DNA of 33,671 nt from Bacteroides sp. (lineage in GTDB: Bacteria; Bacteroidota; Bacteroidia; Bacteroidales; Marinifilaceae), in NCBI GenBank assembly GCA_021771575.1, contig JAETOX010000020.1:1-33671 (forward strand), written 5' to 3'. Below the pieces are notes generated by a model that did not search any database, was not told the origin of the DNA, and worked only from the letters and a program-made list of their open reading frames with translations. Within the stretch, counting starts at the first letter, position 1, and each line of letters opens with the position of its first letter. The position numbers and the translations under genes were made by a program. Of this stretch, positions 7,119-16,221 are shown piece after piece.

Positions 7119-8573
7119 TTAATAAATCCAATCCCATTTACCTGCCACACACATCGATACGACTCTCCCTTCCACTTCCAGCGGCTCTGCCAATTCCTGA
7201 TTTGCATCCGCAGCGCTGAACTCATGGATATAACTCTTCGTTCCGTCGTAAGCCGCTACAAAAATACGCTCCTGCTCATAATCGAACATCAGGGCGGTTA
7301 CCTTTCCTTCCAGTTCCGGCGTCCACTCTTCTACATTACTCGTTGCAGAAAAGAAATAACGAACTATATGATTTCCTTTGGAAACATACCAATAATCCAT
7401 GTCGCTCAACAGGCATACACTGCTTTCTTCCATCACTGCCTGCCGGGCAACTTTTTCTTTATGAATATAAACATACCAATAATCGGACCAGTCCGGAGCA
7501 TATTCCACCCCACAATTCAGTTCATAATAATGTTCCACACCTGTCGACGGATCATATAGTACAGGGTAAAGAACCTGTTCACTGTTTGAAGTGAAGGCCC
7601 GGAAAGTTTGGCCTTTTGTATCCAGCGTGTCGATCAGCTTCAACTGATCGAACTGCAAGGCATTTTTTGTATTTTCCAACATCACAAACTGTTGGCTCTC
7701 CTCATCGTATGCATAATTCAATGACGAAGCAAGCGAACCTCCGCCGACAATCCAGCTGAATCGGGTATTCTCCAGTTTGACAGGAGCATATAAAGTTTTA
7801 TTGCTACTATAATTGAACGTAAATACCCTACCCTCTCTATCCAATACCGTTCCTCCCATATCGCAATTGTATAAAACCGGCTCGAAAGGTCCCGAATAAT
7901 TCTCAATAGACGACTCATTCCAATAGCGTTCCAACAACAAGGATTCCGAGTTTAATAAACTGATCTTTTTATCACCCTCCTGACAAAACACCAATAAGCC
8001 AGTTGTACTGACATACATTCCATCACAATAAGCCAATTGTACCGGTTTTTTTCCCAAGGTTCCTAAATCCGGATTACACAGTTCGAACAAATTGTTGATC
8101 AGGGGGGCATTCTCTTTATCCCTGCGCTGCATCGACAACCTAGCCGTACCGTCCGCCATTTCGCTCAATATATACAAACCGATTTTATAGGGCGTATTGA
8201 CAGTCAATCGGAACGGATAGTAGTATTTCAAATCGTTTGTCAAATCTGTCACGCATAAGTAGGATTGGCTGTAAGAACCGGGGGCCTGTATGATTCTTCC
8301 GCCGCAATTCTTAGCGGTAGAGATCACTTCTGCTTTCCCATCCTGTGCTCTGATTACCCATTCATAGCCGACTTTCGCATTTTCCTCCAATGCAAAATCC
8401 AACCGCAAGGTATCGACCCACAAGGTATCGTTTTGATCGATAATATACTCGTCCGCCATCCCTTTGATAGTGATGGTATTCAAGGTAGCATAATCGTAAT
8501 TACCTTTATCCTCGGCGCAGGAAAATATTCCCGCCGCCATCAGCAGTCCTGTCAAAAAATATAGTGCTTTCAT
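7119..8573 (-). CDS. PKD-like family lipoprotein of a SusCD unit
   Basis: This 484-residue lipoprotein has a lipobox cysteine at residue 19 (GIFSC) followed directly by AEDKGNYDY, the start typical of the Bacteroidetes PKD-like SusCD-associated lipoproteins. The N-terminal part (about 25-130) is a beta-sandwich-like region with LDFALEE and YEWVI. The rest is rich in strands (LYILSEM, YDEESQQFVML, VTALMFDYEQERIFVAAYDG) and may form a propeller-like or repeated beta fold; that is inference. Such proteins sit on the outer-membrane surface with SusC, SusD and DUF4843 proteins and are thought to help bind or hold the ligand. It begins 5 bp after the DUF4843 gene ends. No catalytic motif is recognised. 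Confidence 0.8.
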   Translation of the reverse strand: MKALYFLTGLLMAAGIFSCAEDKGNYDYATLNTITIKGMADEYIIDQNDTLWVDTLRLDFALEENAKVGYEWVIRAQDGKAEVISTAKNCGGRIIQAPGSYSQSYLCVTDLTNDLKYYYPFRLTVNTPYKIGLYILSEMADGTARLSMQRRDKENAPLINNLFELCNPDLGTLGKKPVQLAYCDGMYVSTTGLLVFCQEGDKKISLLNSESLLLERYWNESSIENYSGPFEPVLYNCDMGGTVLDREGRVFTFNYSSNKTLYAPVKLENTRFSWIVGGGSLASSLNYAYDEESQQFVMLENTKNALQFDQLKLIDTLDTKGQTFRAFTSNSEQVLYPVLYDPSTGVEHYYELNCGVEYAPDWSDYWYVYIHKEKVARQAVMEESSVCLLSDMDYWYVSKGNHIVRYFFSATSNVEEWTPELEGKVTALMFDYEQERIFVAAYDGTKSYIHEFSAADANQELAEPLEVEGRVVSMCVAGKWDWIY

Positions 8574-8578
8574 TATTT

Positions 8579-9322
8579 CTAAAAATTAGCCGGGATCTTT
8601 AAACGAATCCCATTGTCATCAACAAATTCTTCCTTTTCGAATAGATCTTTCAACTTTAAGATAGCCGTACATTCCTGTGGGTACTCACTCCAGGTAATAC
8701 CATAATATAAAGACTTTTTCAAAGGCTCCCGGCCCCAGATCTTCACCCATTCCCGCAATTTGGTGGGGTGCCAGGTGCCAAACCCTTCTTCCCAGGCATC
8801 CCACCAGTCCGGTTGCTCCAGTACATCGGAAGCCTGTAGCCAAATCGTCCGTTTTTCATCCACCCCGGGCACCAAATCCCCACCTTCTACTACACGGAGG
8901 CCCAATTGTTTCGCTCTCTGCTCCATTTCCTGCGAACGTTTCCAAACTACCCACAGGGTATCAACTGTTTTATTCGCCTGCACTGTTTGTTCCAATTCAA
9001 ACGGCTCGTAATCTACCGTTTCCTGAGCGCTGCTGCCAGTTATCACTTCCAGGTGATAAGTTCGGGCCTTATCCGTAGCTTGTCCCGTAAGCTGTACGGG
9101 AACTCCCATCCGATACCTGTCGAATGATTTGTCTTCGTAGGCAAACGAGTAGACGATCGTATCCCCTCTAAGGAGTAAAGTCGGATTATAGATGGCTACG
9201 CTGTCCGTTTTGAAGTAGACTCCCCCTAAACTTAAAGGATACATCTCCCGGTCTGCTTCCTGGCAAGCAAAGACCAAACACGCCAGAACAGCAACTATTC
9301 CTATATAAATTCTGTTTTTCAT
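8579..9322 (-). CDS. DUF4843 domain lipoprotein of a SusCD unit
   Basis: Start ATG 9322 gives 247 residues and a clean lipoprotein signal (MKNRIYIGIVAVLACLVFAC, lipobox Cys20). The in-frame ATG at 9364 would overlap susD and place an odd 14-residue leader before it. The body matches the SusCD-associated DUF4843 family: an early GVYFKTDS strand, IVYSFAYEDKSFDRYRMGVPVQLTG, a YHLEV strand and a late LKLKDLFE segment. It is predicted to be an outer-membrane surface lipoprotein that assembles with SusC/SusD. Its biochemical role is unknown. It lies 10 bp after susD and 5 bp before the PKD-like gene, so all are probably on one mRNA. Confidence 0.82.
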   Translation of the reverse strand: MKNRIYIGIVAVLACLVFACQEADREMYPLSLGGVYFKTDSVAIYNPTLLLRGDTIVYSFAYEDKSFDRYRMGVPVQLTGQATDKARTYHLEVITGSSAQETVDYEPFELEQTVQANKTVDTLWVVWKRSQEMEQRAKQLGLRVVEGGDLVPGVDEKRTIWLQASDVLEQPDWWDAWEEGFGTWHPTKLREWVKIWGREPLKKSLYYGITWSEYPQECTAILKLKDLFEKEEFVDDNGIRLKIPANF

Positions 9323-9332
9323 GTCGCTTAGT

Positions 9333-10805
9333 TTACTTGTTATTATCTCCGAATTCGATTTCATCTACCGGTAGGGGCAATTCATAGATTGCGCGGGTTG
9401 CCGGAATATTTTCTTCTCTCGTCTGAATATTCAGGAAAAGGCGTTTATTGAAATAGAACAATTTTCCTTCGCCCCAATACTCTTTCTGACACTCGTAGAC
9501 CAACTGCTCCCGCAATGCACCTCCGTTATGTTCCAAAGAAGTGGGCAAAGCCGGTAAATTTCTTGCCGCCCGCACCAGATTCAGCAAGCGATAGGACTCT
9601 GCCGGATTGGTTTCCAGATTTGCTTCTGCGGCGATATAATACATTTCGGACAACCGAATCAACGGCAAAGTTGTTTTCCAGGGTGTTTTATCCTCTTCTC
9701 CCCCTGGAGCGAACTTACGCTCATATTTACATAGATACCAGTAATTCGGGATAGCATTCGTATTTTTAAACCAGTAATTCGTCCGATAATCTTCTTCGCT
9801 TCCATAACTGCGCCCATCCTGATAGACATAATCCTGAAACAGATTATCCAACGCATGATCAGCTTTTCCCACTTTTTTCGAAAGATGTTCGTCCGTCTTC
9901 GAATCATACAACGACCAGATCAATTCGCGTTCAAACATTTTATCCCGTTTTTCAGCGGAAGCAATGTCCTCTCTTCGTACAAAACCGAAGATATCTTTCC
10001 CACCTTCGATTACTTCGTCAGCATATTTCAGCGCATTCGGATAATCCTCTTTTAACTCATAAAGCCGTGCCAGCGTAGCACAAACCGCATAATAGTTCAT
10101 CCGACATCCACGGAATGAGAAAGCCAGCCCTTTGATTTGTGGGGCCTCTGCTTCTGCAAACTCCTCTTTTGTTTCATCGCGTCCATAAATCTTGATCGGG
10201 TCGTTTTTCAAAAGCATGTAGGCGGAATCCAAATCCCGCTGGATACGGGAAAGCACTTCGCTTGCGGGCATCATTCGGACAACTTGGTTGGAAAATGTCT
10301 CGTGATAAGGGATCGAGCGGGTATCTGTTCCGGCTTCTTTCAGAACCGGTCCGTATAAACGCAACAAATCCAAATGTAAATAGGCACGTAAGCCCAGAGC
10401 TTCTCCCCGGATCAGGTTGTAATATTCCAGATCGTCCGGATTTTTCTCCTTTAAATGATCAAGCACGAGGTTCGTATTGGCAATTGCCTTGTACATCTGT
10501 GACCAAGTTGCCTTTAAACGACTCTCTACATCCATATTTTTATAATCGAAACGATAGAACTCACTCTTTTTTTTCCAATAGTGAACAATCTCATCCGGAA
10601 AGCCGGCGGTCAGTTCATAGCCATAGGCCGTAGGCGCAGTCAGCAGTAAATAGCTCCCGGTTAGGGTCTGAATAAATCCCTGTTCGTCTTCGAACATTTT
10701 ATCTGCTTCTACCTCACCGTATGGCTTCAAATCCAGCCAGCTATTGCAGGCAAGCAGAAACATCGCGCAAAACAAACAGCCGATTATATTGATTTTCTTC
10801 ATCAT
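9333..10805 (-). CDS. SusD/RagB-like outer-membrane ligand-binding lipoprotein
   Basis: This 490-residue SusD-family protein has lipobox Cys20 (MFLLAC) and the usual N-terminal segment NSWLDLKPYGEVE. Helical, TPR-like SusD features include RGEALGLRAYLHLDLLRLYGPV, YYAVCATLARLYEL and the C-terminal IRLSEMYYIAAEANLE. These proteins form the lid on the SusC barrel and capture the ligand at the surface. The gene starts 4 bp after susC and is the fourth gene of the unit. It carries no aromatic platform that I could tie to a specific glycan. The accompanying DUF4843 and PKD-like proteins and the lack of any glycoside hydrolase in the unit suggest a peptide-, cofactor- or phospho-ligand-type RagAB system rather than a classic polysaccharide locus. 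That is inference. Confidence 0.93.
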   Translation of the reverse strand: MMKKINIIGCLFCAMFLLACNSWLDLKPYGEVEADKMFEDEQGFIQTLTGSYLLLTAPTAYGYELTAGFPDEIVHYWKKKSEFYRFDYKNMDVESRLKATWSQMYKAIANTNLVLDHLKEKNPDDLEYYNLIRGEALGLRAYLHLDLLRLYGPVLKEAGTDTRSIPYHETFSNQVVRMMPASEVLSRIQRDLDSAYMLLKNDPIKIYGRDETKEEFAEAEAPQIKGLAFSFRGCRMNYYAVCATLARLYELKEDYPNALKYADEVIEGGKDIFGFVRREDIASAEKRDKMFERELIWSLYDSKTDEHLSKKVGKADHALDNLFQDYVYQDGRSYGSEEDYRTNYWFKNTNAIPNYWYLCKYERKFAPGGEEDKTPWKTTLPLIRLSEMYYIAAEANLETNPAESYRLLNLVRAARNLPALPTSLEHNGGALREQLVYECQKEYWGEGKLFYFNKRLFLNIQTREENIPATRAIYELPLPVDEIEFGDNNK

Positions 10806-10809
10806 GACA

Positions 10810-13800
10810 TTAGAAATTTAGATTTAACGAAAAGGTAAATTCCCGGGCAAAAGGATAATCCAATCCCCGTTCGCGCTTGATCGTAGAGACATAAAACAGA
10901 TCGCTCGTATTCAAACCGATGCGTGCACTCGAAAATCCGATCTTTTTTAACCATTCGTGCGGCAGACGATATGATAAGGAAATATTACTCATCTCCAGAT
11001 AATTATAATCCTGAACGAAGCGGCTGGTTGCATTCGATACCGTCCGGTCGGAAATATTCTTGTAGAAGGAATAATCGCCCGGTTGCTGCCATCTTTCGTC
11101 CAAGACACGTTTGTCGGCATTAGCATATCCCATCACGCCTTCCACCCGTTCTGCCAGAGTTGAATTATATTGTTGCGCACCGAAACTATACCGCATCAGT
11201 ATATTCAGTTGCCAATTTTTCCACATGATATTGGCCCCGATATTCCCTTCCAATTTCGGATCGGTGCATCCGACTACGACTTTGTCTTTGTAATTCCATT
11301 TTTCCGTAATTTTACCCTCACGCGTCAGGAAAAGCTCTTTGCCCGATGCCGGATTGATTCCCAACGAACGAACCGCCTTGATGGCATTGATGGACTCTCC
11401 TTCCTCGTACATGGCAATCGGAGCCGTTTGATCCGCTTTATCCGAAGTATTGTTTTCTTCATTCAAAGCCCGGAGAGCAGAGCTAATCTTCGTAATCCTG
11501 TTCTTGTTGTGCGTACCACTGAAATTAACGGCAAAATCAAATTGATCACGCCGGATCAGGACGGCATTGAGATCGAACTCATATCCTTTATTCCGCTGTT
11601 CTCCGAAATTCTCCGTATAGTTGGCAAACCCTAGCGAAGGAGTAACAGATACCGGCAAGAGTAAACCATTGGTCCGGTCGTCATAATAATCGAAACGCAA
11701 AGCCAGGCGCCGCTGCATCACTTCCAGGTCGAATCCGATGTTCCGCTTCAAACTGGTTTGCCATTCCAAGCGATTATTTCCAAAAGCCATAAAGGCAGCT
11801 CCCAAACCGTCATAATAAATCTGATCCTGAATGTATTCCAAGGTTGTACGAGCCTGATAGGGATCGAAGTTCTGGTTTCCGGTCTCTCCGATAGAAGCCC
11901 TCAAAGTCAGCCGGGTGAGCCAGCTTTCGGCATTCTCCAGAAAATGTTCCCGGTTGATATTCCAACCAGCCCCCACCGACCACAAAGGGGCAAACCGCTT
12001 GTCCTTTCCATATTTGGACGAGCCGTCCAAACGCCCTGAAAAATCAGCGAAATACCGATCGTCGAACGAATAGTTGATGTTAGCAAAAAATCCGGCCATC
12101 CGATCTTCCCCTTCCGAACCGGAAGGTTTGCTTCCTTCTTCGAATTTCGATCCGAACCACACTTCGTTGAAACGCCCGTCTAAAAAACCGACAGCTGTAT
12201 AAGCATCCTTTATATTCCGGTTCTGCACCAGGTTTATCCCGATGCCAGTAAAGAGGATGTGGCGGTTTTGCTGTAAATTGTAATTCAGGGTTGCATTGAT
12301 ATTGTAAGAAAAACCTTTACCGTTCCCTTTTGTATATTCGCCTTTTTCTGAAGCCTCAAGGTTCTGATCGAGGAAATCCGTATGATCGGGAGAAACATAT
12401 TTATCCGAGGTGTTGGTGGTCTTGGTCAACGACACAGAACCTTTAAAACGCAATTCGGGCAACAGCCACCAGTCGATATCCAGATTATCGGTTATCGTGG
12501 AGATCGTTGACTCGTCTTTATACGGCAAGGTCGCATTATATAAGGGATTGGTATACTGCGGATCGGTTTCATCCTGCGAAGTATGCGGTTCGTATTTTGC
12601 AATCAGTTTGCCCTCATTGTCATAAATGGGATTATAGGGATTCGCACTTGCATAAAGGGAAAAAGAACCGTAAGGAGAATTCTGCACATTTGTCTGCTGG
12701 AATTCAAAACTGTTCCGGACCGACACTTTATCCCGAATCCGGTAAGTCAGATCGAAAGAAGCCCCAAACACTTCCCGGTACGATTTTTTCATCACTCCTG
12801 CTTTCCGGTTATAATTCATCCCCAAACCATAAATTACGGCATTCGTTCCTCCGTCGATATATAGTGAATGGGTATGTGAAACGGCATTCCGAACCGGTTG
12901 GGCCAGCCAATCGGTGTTTACTCCCCGCTCCACATTTTGCTTTATCTTTTCCAAATGCTCTCTGTGGGTAACATAATCCATATTGAAAAGTCCGGATTTC
13001 TGCTCATATTCCAGTTTTTCCCGGGCATCCATCAAATTATAATCCGATAGATCCGCAACCGCCAGGCTGGTGCGATTGGAATAACTGACCTGCAGTTTAC
13101 CGCTCTCCGGCCGCCTGGTTTCAATCACGACCACGCCATTGGCTGCACGTGATCCGTAAAGAATGGTAGCAGAAGCATCTTTCAATATCGTAATACTCTC
13201 GATCCGATCCATATCCATATCGAACACCCGCTGCAAAGTGACCTCATAACCATCTACAATGAAAGTCGGGACATTGCTATTCCCCATAAAACTACTCTCG
13301 CCCCGAACAAAAAAATCAGGCAGGGTATTCGGGTCGGAACCCATCAGGTTATTCTCTTTAATTTTAAACGAAGGATCCACCATCGACAAAGCCTGAATGA
13401 GGTTGACATTTCCGAACTTCCGCAATTCTTCCCGCTTGGCTTGAGTGACTGCACCGGTAAAGCTGCTTTTCGATTTGTTGAAATATCCAGTGACGACGAC
13501 ATCATCCAGTTCGTTCACAACATTTTTCATGACTACATCGATTCGGATTTCCTCACCAGCCGACGCAGCCTTAGCCTCCACGTCCTCCATGCCCACCATA
13601 GAAAACAACAAGATAGATTCCCCTTTCGGGATCATTAGTCCATACTTGCCTTCGGCATCTGTCGCGGTCCCCAAGGTTGTACCCTTCAACAGTACTGTCA
13701 CCCCCGGTAACGGCTGTCCATTCTCATCGGTTACCCGTCCCGTCACCCGGATCATTTGCTGTTGAGCCTGAACCGTCCGGGGTTTGACGACGATCATATT

Positions 13801-14145
13801 ATCCACCCGTTCCCATTGGAACTTACCTGCAAAGATTTTTTCCAACACCATTTCCAGTGCTTCCTCCTTTACCGACAAGGACACTTTCTGCCCGGTTTCC
13901 ATCGCTTTGTCGTTAAAGAAGAAGAAAAGATTTGTCTGCTTTTCGAGCATCCTCAGGACAGTCACCATTTCCTCGTTCCGGCAATCCAAGGAAATTTTCA
14001 TCTGTTGAGAATACGTAGTGGCACTTACTTGCATCAAGAAGGCCAAAAGAAGAAAAAAGGTCATTTTCATGCCACGTAGCAATTTTCGCAATAAATAATA
14101 CGACGCAGCGGTTTCCGCTTGCTTTTTTTTCATAAATTTGAACAT
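10810..14145 (-). CDS. SusC/RagA-like TonB-dependent transporter with STN signalling domain
   Basis: This 1111-residue outer-membrane barrel protein has its signal peptide within residues 1-47 (cleavage near SATTYSQQ). An STN (secretin/TonB short N-terminal) domain follows at about 48-125 (KISLDC, LRMLEKQTNLFFFF). Next come a carboxypeptidase-D-regulatory-like domain at about 130-210 (VTGRVTDENGQPLPGVTV), a TonB-box-like DDVVVTGYF, the plug (FVRGESSF, LKDASATILYGSRAANGVV) and the beta barrel ending in FSLNLNF. STN domains contact FecR-type anti-sigma factors, so this receptor probably signals substrate binding to the fecR/sigma pair just upstream as well as importing ligand. It lies 94 bp after fecR, with a stem-loop in that gap. 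Substrate is unknown. Confidence 0.95.
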   Translation of the reverse strand: MFKFMKKKQAETAASYYLLRKLLRGMKMTFFLLLAFLMQVSATTYSQQMKISLDCRNEEMVTVLRMLEKQTNLFFFFNDKAMETGQKVSLSVKEEALEMVLEKIFAGKFQWERVDNMIVVKPRTVQAQQQMIRVTGRVTDENGQPLPGVTVLLKGTTLGTATDAEGKYGLMIPKGESILLFSMVGMEDVEAKAASAGEEIRIDVVMKNVVNELDDVVVTGYFNKSKSSFTGAVTQAKREELRKFGNVNLIQALSMVDPSFKIKENNLMGSDPNTLPDFFVRGESSFMGNSNVPTFIVDGYEVTLQRVFDMDMDRIESITILKDASATILYGSRAANGVVVIETRRPESGKLQVSYSNRTSLAVADLSDYNLMDAREKLEYEQKSGLFNMDYVTHREHLEKIKQNVERGVNTDWLAQPVRNAVSHTHSLYIDGGTNAVIYGLGMNYNRKAGVMKKSYREVFGASFDLTYRIRDKVSVRNSFEFQQTNVQNSPYGSFSLYASANPYNPIYDNEGKLIAKYEPHTSQDETDPQYTNPLYNATLPYKDESTISTITDNLDIDWWLLPELRFKGSVSLTKTTNTSDKYVSPDHTDFLDQNLEASEKGEYTKGNGKGFSYNINATLNYNLQQNRHILFTGIGINLVQNRNIKDAYTAVGFLDGRFNEVWFGSKFEEGSKPSGSEGEDRMAGFFANINYSFDDRYFADFSGRLDGSSKYGKDKRFAPLWSVGAGWNINREHFLENAESWLTRLTLRASIGETGNQNFDPYQARTTLEYIQDQIYYDGLGAAFMAFGNNRLEWQTSLKRNIGFDLEVMQRRLALRFDYYDDRTNGLLLPVSVTPSLGFANYTENFGEQRNKGYEFDLNAVLIRRDQFDFAVNFSGTHNKNRITKISSALRALNEENNTSDKADQTAPIAMYEEGESINAIKAVRSLGINPASGKELFLTREGKITEKWNYKDKVVVGCTDPKLEGNIGANIMWKNWQLNILMRYSFGAQQYNSTLAERVEGVMGYANADKRVLDERWQQPGDYSFYKNISDRTVSNATSRFVQDYNYLEMSNISLSYRLPHEWLKKIGFSSARIGLNTSDLFYVSTIKRERGLDYPFAREFTFSLNLNF

Positions 14146-14200
14146 TGAGATTAAACATACCCGGTCTGTCTACCAAACTAGCCCGGAAATAACTCACTCT

Positions 14201-14233
14201 TCACCGGCAAAAGCTACCAACAATTGCCGGTGA
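14201..14233 (-). promoter_or_regulatory. Stem-loop between fecR and susC
   Basis: A perfect 10-bp stem pairs TCACCGGCAA (14201-14210) with TTGCCGGTGA (14224-14233). On the minus-strand mRNA it falls just after the fecR stop and is preceded, not followed, by a U-run. It is therefore not a normal terminator in the operon direction. On the plus strand it has terminator form (T-run at 14234-14240), which could stop antisense transcription. Processing or differential expression of susC relative to its regulators is possible. Confidence 0.5.
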
Positions 14234-14239
14234 TTTTTT

Positions 14240-15379
14240 TTATTTAGTAGTAATTTTTACCCGATTTTCTCCTTCTATCCTAAAACGGACATCGACCACT
14301 TTACCGATTACCCGGAACAAATCTTCTGCCGACAGGTTTTTATTGATCACTCCAGTGAAAGTAAGCTCCCGTAGCGATTCATCAGCAAACTCCGCTTTTA
14401 TTCCGTACCACCGGTATACCTGAACCATAATTTCGGCCAACGACATACGCCGGAATATAAAAAGTCCGTCTTTCCAACTCAGGAATTCCTGTACATCCAC
14501 TTCGTGTACTTCCAGTCCTCCAGGAGTAGCCATCGCCTGTTGACCGGGAATCAATACCACTTCCTGCCCCGAGGTCTTCACCCGTACCTTTCCTTCAGCC
14601 AGGGTTGTAGCCACCCCTTTTTGCCCGGGGTAAGCATTCACGTTGAAATGAGTACCCAGTACTTCTATTTCCATATCGTTTACCATCACCCTGAAAGGAT
14701 GCTGCGGATCTTTAGCTACTTCAAAATAAGCCTCTCCTTCAAGATATACCTTTCGTTCTTTTCCGCCAAATACTTCGGGATACTTCAATGTAGTTTCCGA
14801 ATTCAGGTATACGATGGTGCCATCGGACAAACGCAGCCGATAATCCGCAGCCACCGGAATCTCCAGGGTATGGAATGCAACTCCTTGCCCCTGTGTGCGC
14901 ATTTCATAAGTAATGCCCTGTAAACTGTCTTTGTGGATCTCTACTGTCCCGGATTGCCATACCTCTCCGTTTTTCTCTCCCCGTAAATCCAAGGTTTGCC
15001 CATCAGCCAGTGTCAACAGGATTCCATGCTGAGGACGCATATAAGCAGCCAAAGTGTGCTCCGGAGCTTTCTCCTTCGGTTGCCACAGATACCAAACCAT
15101 AGCGGCACACAATAAAGGGAAAGCCACTATAGCCGCGTAACGCCATACCCGTCGCCAGGAGCGACGTTTCACCGATACCTGTTCCTGCATCTTATCCCTG
15201 ATATCTTTCCAGAGCAAGGAATAATCCCCTTGTGGCATTTCCGCCACCCGATACATCCGCCGAATCGCCTCCCGGACTTCCGCATCCTGCAAATATTCCG
15301 CCTCCTTTCCTTCGGAAATAAGAAGCTTCCACAGTTTATGAAACAATGCACTCTGTTTATCTTTTAAAGGTTCGCTCAT
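14240..15379 (-). CDS. FecR-family anti-sigma factor
   Basis: This 379-residue inner-membrane protein has three parts. The cytoplasmic N-terminal segment (1-79), which should hold the sigma factor, ends in a basic patch (KRRSWRRVWR). One membrane helix spans about 80-99. The periplasmic FecR domain (about 130-290) has LRLSDGTIVYLNSETTLKYP, VYLEGEAYFEVAKDPQHPF and VLGTHFNVNAYP. The C-terminal DUF4974-like domain (about 305-379) resembles STN and includes FIFRRMSLAEIM and LTFTGVINKN. Its role is to transmit SusC-STN occupancy to the ECF sigma factor. It lies 97 bp downstream of the sigma gene and 94 bp upstream of susC. The order sigma-fecR-susC-susD is the standard arrangement of Bacteroidetes trans-envelope signalling loci. 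Confidence 0.93.
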   Translation of the reverse strand: MSEPLKDKQSALFHKLWKLLISEGKEAEYLQDAEVREAIRRMYRVAEMPQGDYSLLWKDIRDKMQEQVSVKRRSWRRVWRYAAIVAFPLLCAAMVWYLWQPKEKAPEHTLAAYMRPQHGILLTLADGQTLDLRGEKNGEVWQSGTVEIHKDSLQGITYEMRTQGQGVAFHTLEIPVAADYRLRLSDGTIVYLNSETTLKYPEVFGGKERKVYLEGEAYFEVAKDPQHPFRVMVNDMEIEVLGTHFNVNAYPGQKGVATTLAEGKVRVKTSGQEVVLIPGQQAMATPGGLEVHEVDVQEFLSWKDGLFIFRRMSLAEIMVQVYRWYGIKAEFADESLRELTFTGVINKNLSAEDLFRVIGKVVDVRFRIEGENRVKITTK

Positions 15380-15476
15380 TTTTATCTTTTACATGTTATT
15401 ACTTCAATAAAACCGGCCCTGCTTTTTCCTTGTTCCGATTAGATTGCACACGAACCTGCAATTAGGGTGAAAAAAA

Positions 15477-16058
15477 TTAAACGATTTTTTTTAAAGAAAG
15501 TAAAAATAAAAAGGTAAGATTCATATTATCAGGATTTTCCTGTACGATATTTTTTATCTTCCGGTAAGCGATTTTCACCTGCGACTTCACCGTGTTCACC
15601 GATATGCCTAATTTATCAGCCGTATCGGTATAACTCATTCCTTCGACAACCGACATTACGAAGATTTTCCGGCAACTCTCCGGTAAAGTAGCTAAAATCC
15701 CGCGGATCAATTCAATTTTAGGGGTTAAGTCCTCTTCCTCTGAAGTATTCAGAAATCCCTGTTCGCGAACAATCTCCTCTTCCCTGACCTGTCGGATTTT
15801 TTGATGCCGGATGTAATTGAGTATATAATGACGTACGCTGGTATGCAAATACCCCTCGATAGATTGTGCAGCATCGATTTGCCGCCGATGATTCCACAAG
15901 TAGATGAAACTTTCCTGAACGGCATCCTGCGCCACTTGAGTATCCTGCCACAAACCAAGAGCTGAAAGATACATGCTCCGTGAAAATTCGCGGTACACCT
16001 GCTCGAAGGCTTTCACATCCCCGGCAATCAATTTTCGTATAACAGCCTTATCTTCCAT
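15477..16058 (-). CDS. ECF RNA polymerase sigma-70 factor (SusCD-linked type)
   Basis: This 193-residue sigma factor has region 2 at about 20-95 (DAVQESFIYLWNHRRQ, then SIEGYLHTSVRHYILNYIRH, for promoter melting and -10 contact). Region 4 is at about 130-185 (LPESCRKIFVMSVVEGMSYTDTADKLGISVNTVKSQV, a helix-turn-helix for the -35 element). There is no region 1 or 3, as expected for ECF factors. It is the first gene of the minus-strand unit and is very probably restrained by the FecR protein downstream and targets the susC promoter. A TACTTTTG box at 16126-16133 suggests it is itself read by the housekeeping sigma factor. Confidence 0.95.
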   Translation of the reverse strand: MEDKAVIRKLIAGDVKAFEQVYREFSRSMYLSALGLWQDTQVAQDAVQESFIYLWNHRRQIDAAQSIEGYLHTSVRHYILNYIRHQKIRQVREEEIVREQGFLNTSEEEDLTPKIELIRGILATLPESCRKIFVMSVVEGMSYTDTADKLGISVNTVKSQVKIAYRKIKNIVQENPDNMNLTFLFLLSLKKIV

Positions 16059-16125
16059 ATTCTTTTTCCTTCACTACCCAACACTCGATATTGCGCATTC
16101 CCGAAGAAAAATTCCTTTTCCATTA

Positions 16126-16133
16126 CAAAAGTA
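16126..16133 (-). promoter_or_regulatory. Bacteroidetes -7 box (TACTTTTG) for the ECF sigma gene
   Basis: The box matches TAnnTTTG exactly on the minus strand, 67 bp before the sigma ATG and just beyond the nifJ terminator. No -33 TTTG at 19-21 bp is visible, so support rests on the -7 box and position. Confidence 0.45.
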
Positions 16134-16142
16134 ATACATATG

Positions 16143-16196
16143 GCGCAAAATAAAAAGGAAGGGTGTCGAAATCGACAAGTCGATTCCAACACCCCT
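16143..16196 (-). terminator. nifJ terminator
   Basis: Arms 16161-16176 and 16179-16194 pair over 16 positions. Two positions that mismatch on the plus strand become G-U pairs in minus-strand RNA, so the hairpin belongs to the nifJ transcript. It is followed on that strand by a TTCCTTTTTATTTT tract. It starts 28 bp after the nifJ stop. Confidence 0.85.
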
Positions 16197-16221
16197 TTCT
16201 TATGAATGAACTCAATCAGGT

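Noticed and set aside
10923-14079. Many plus-strand frames opposite susC
   Set aside because: Antisense to a long conserved TonB-dependent transporter; low-complexity translations and no start signals.
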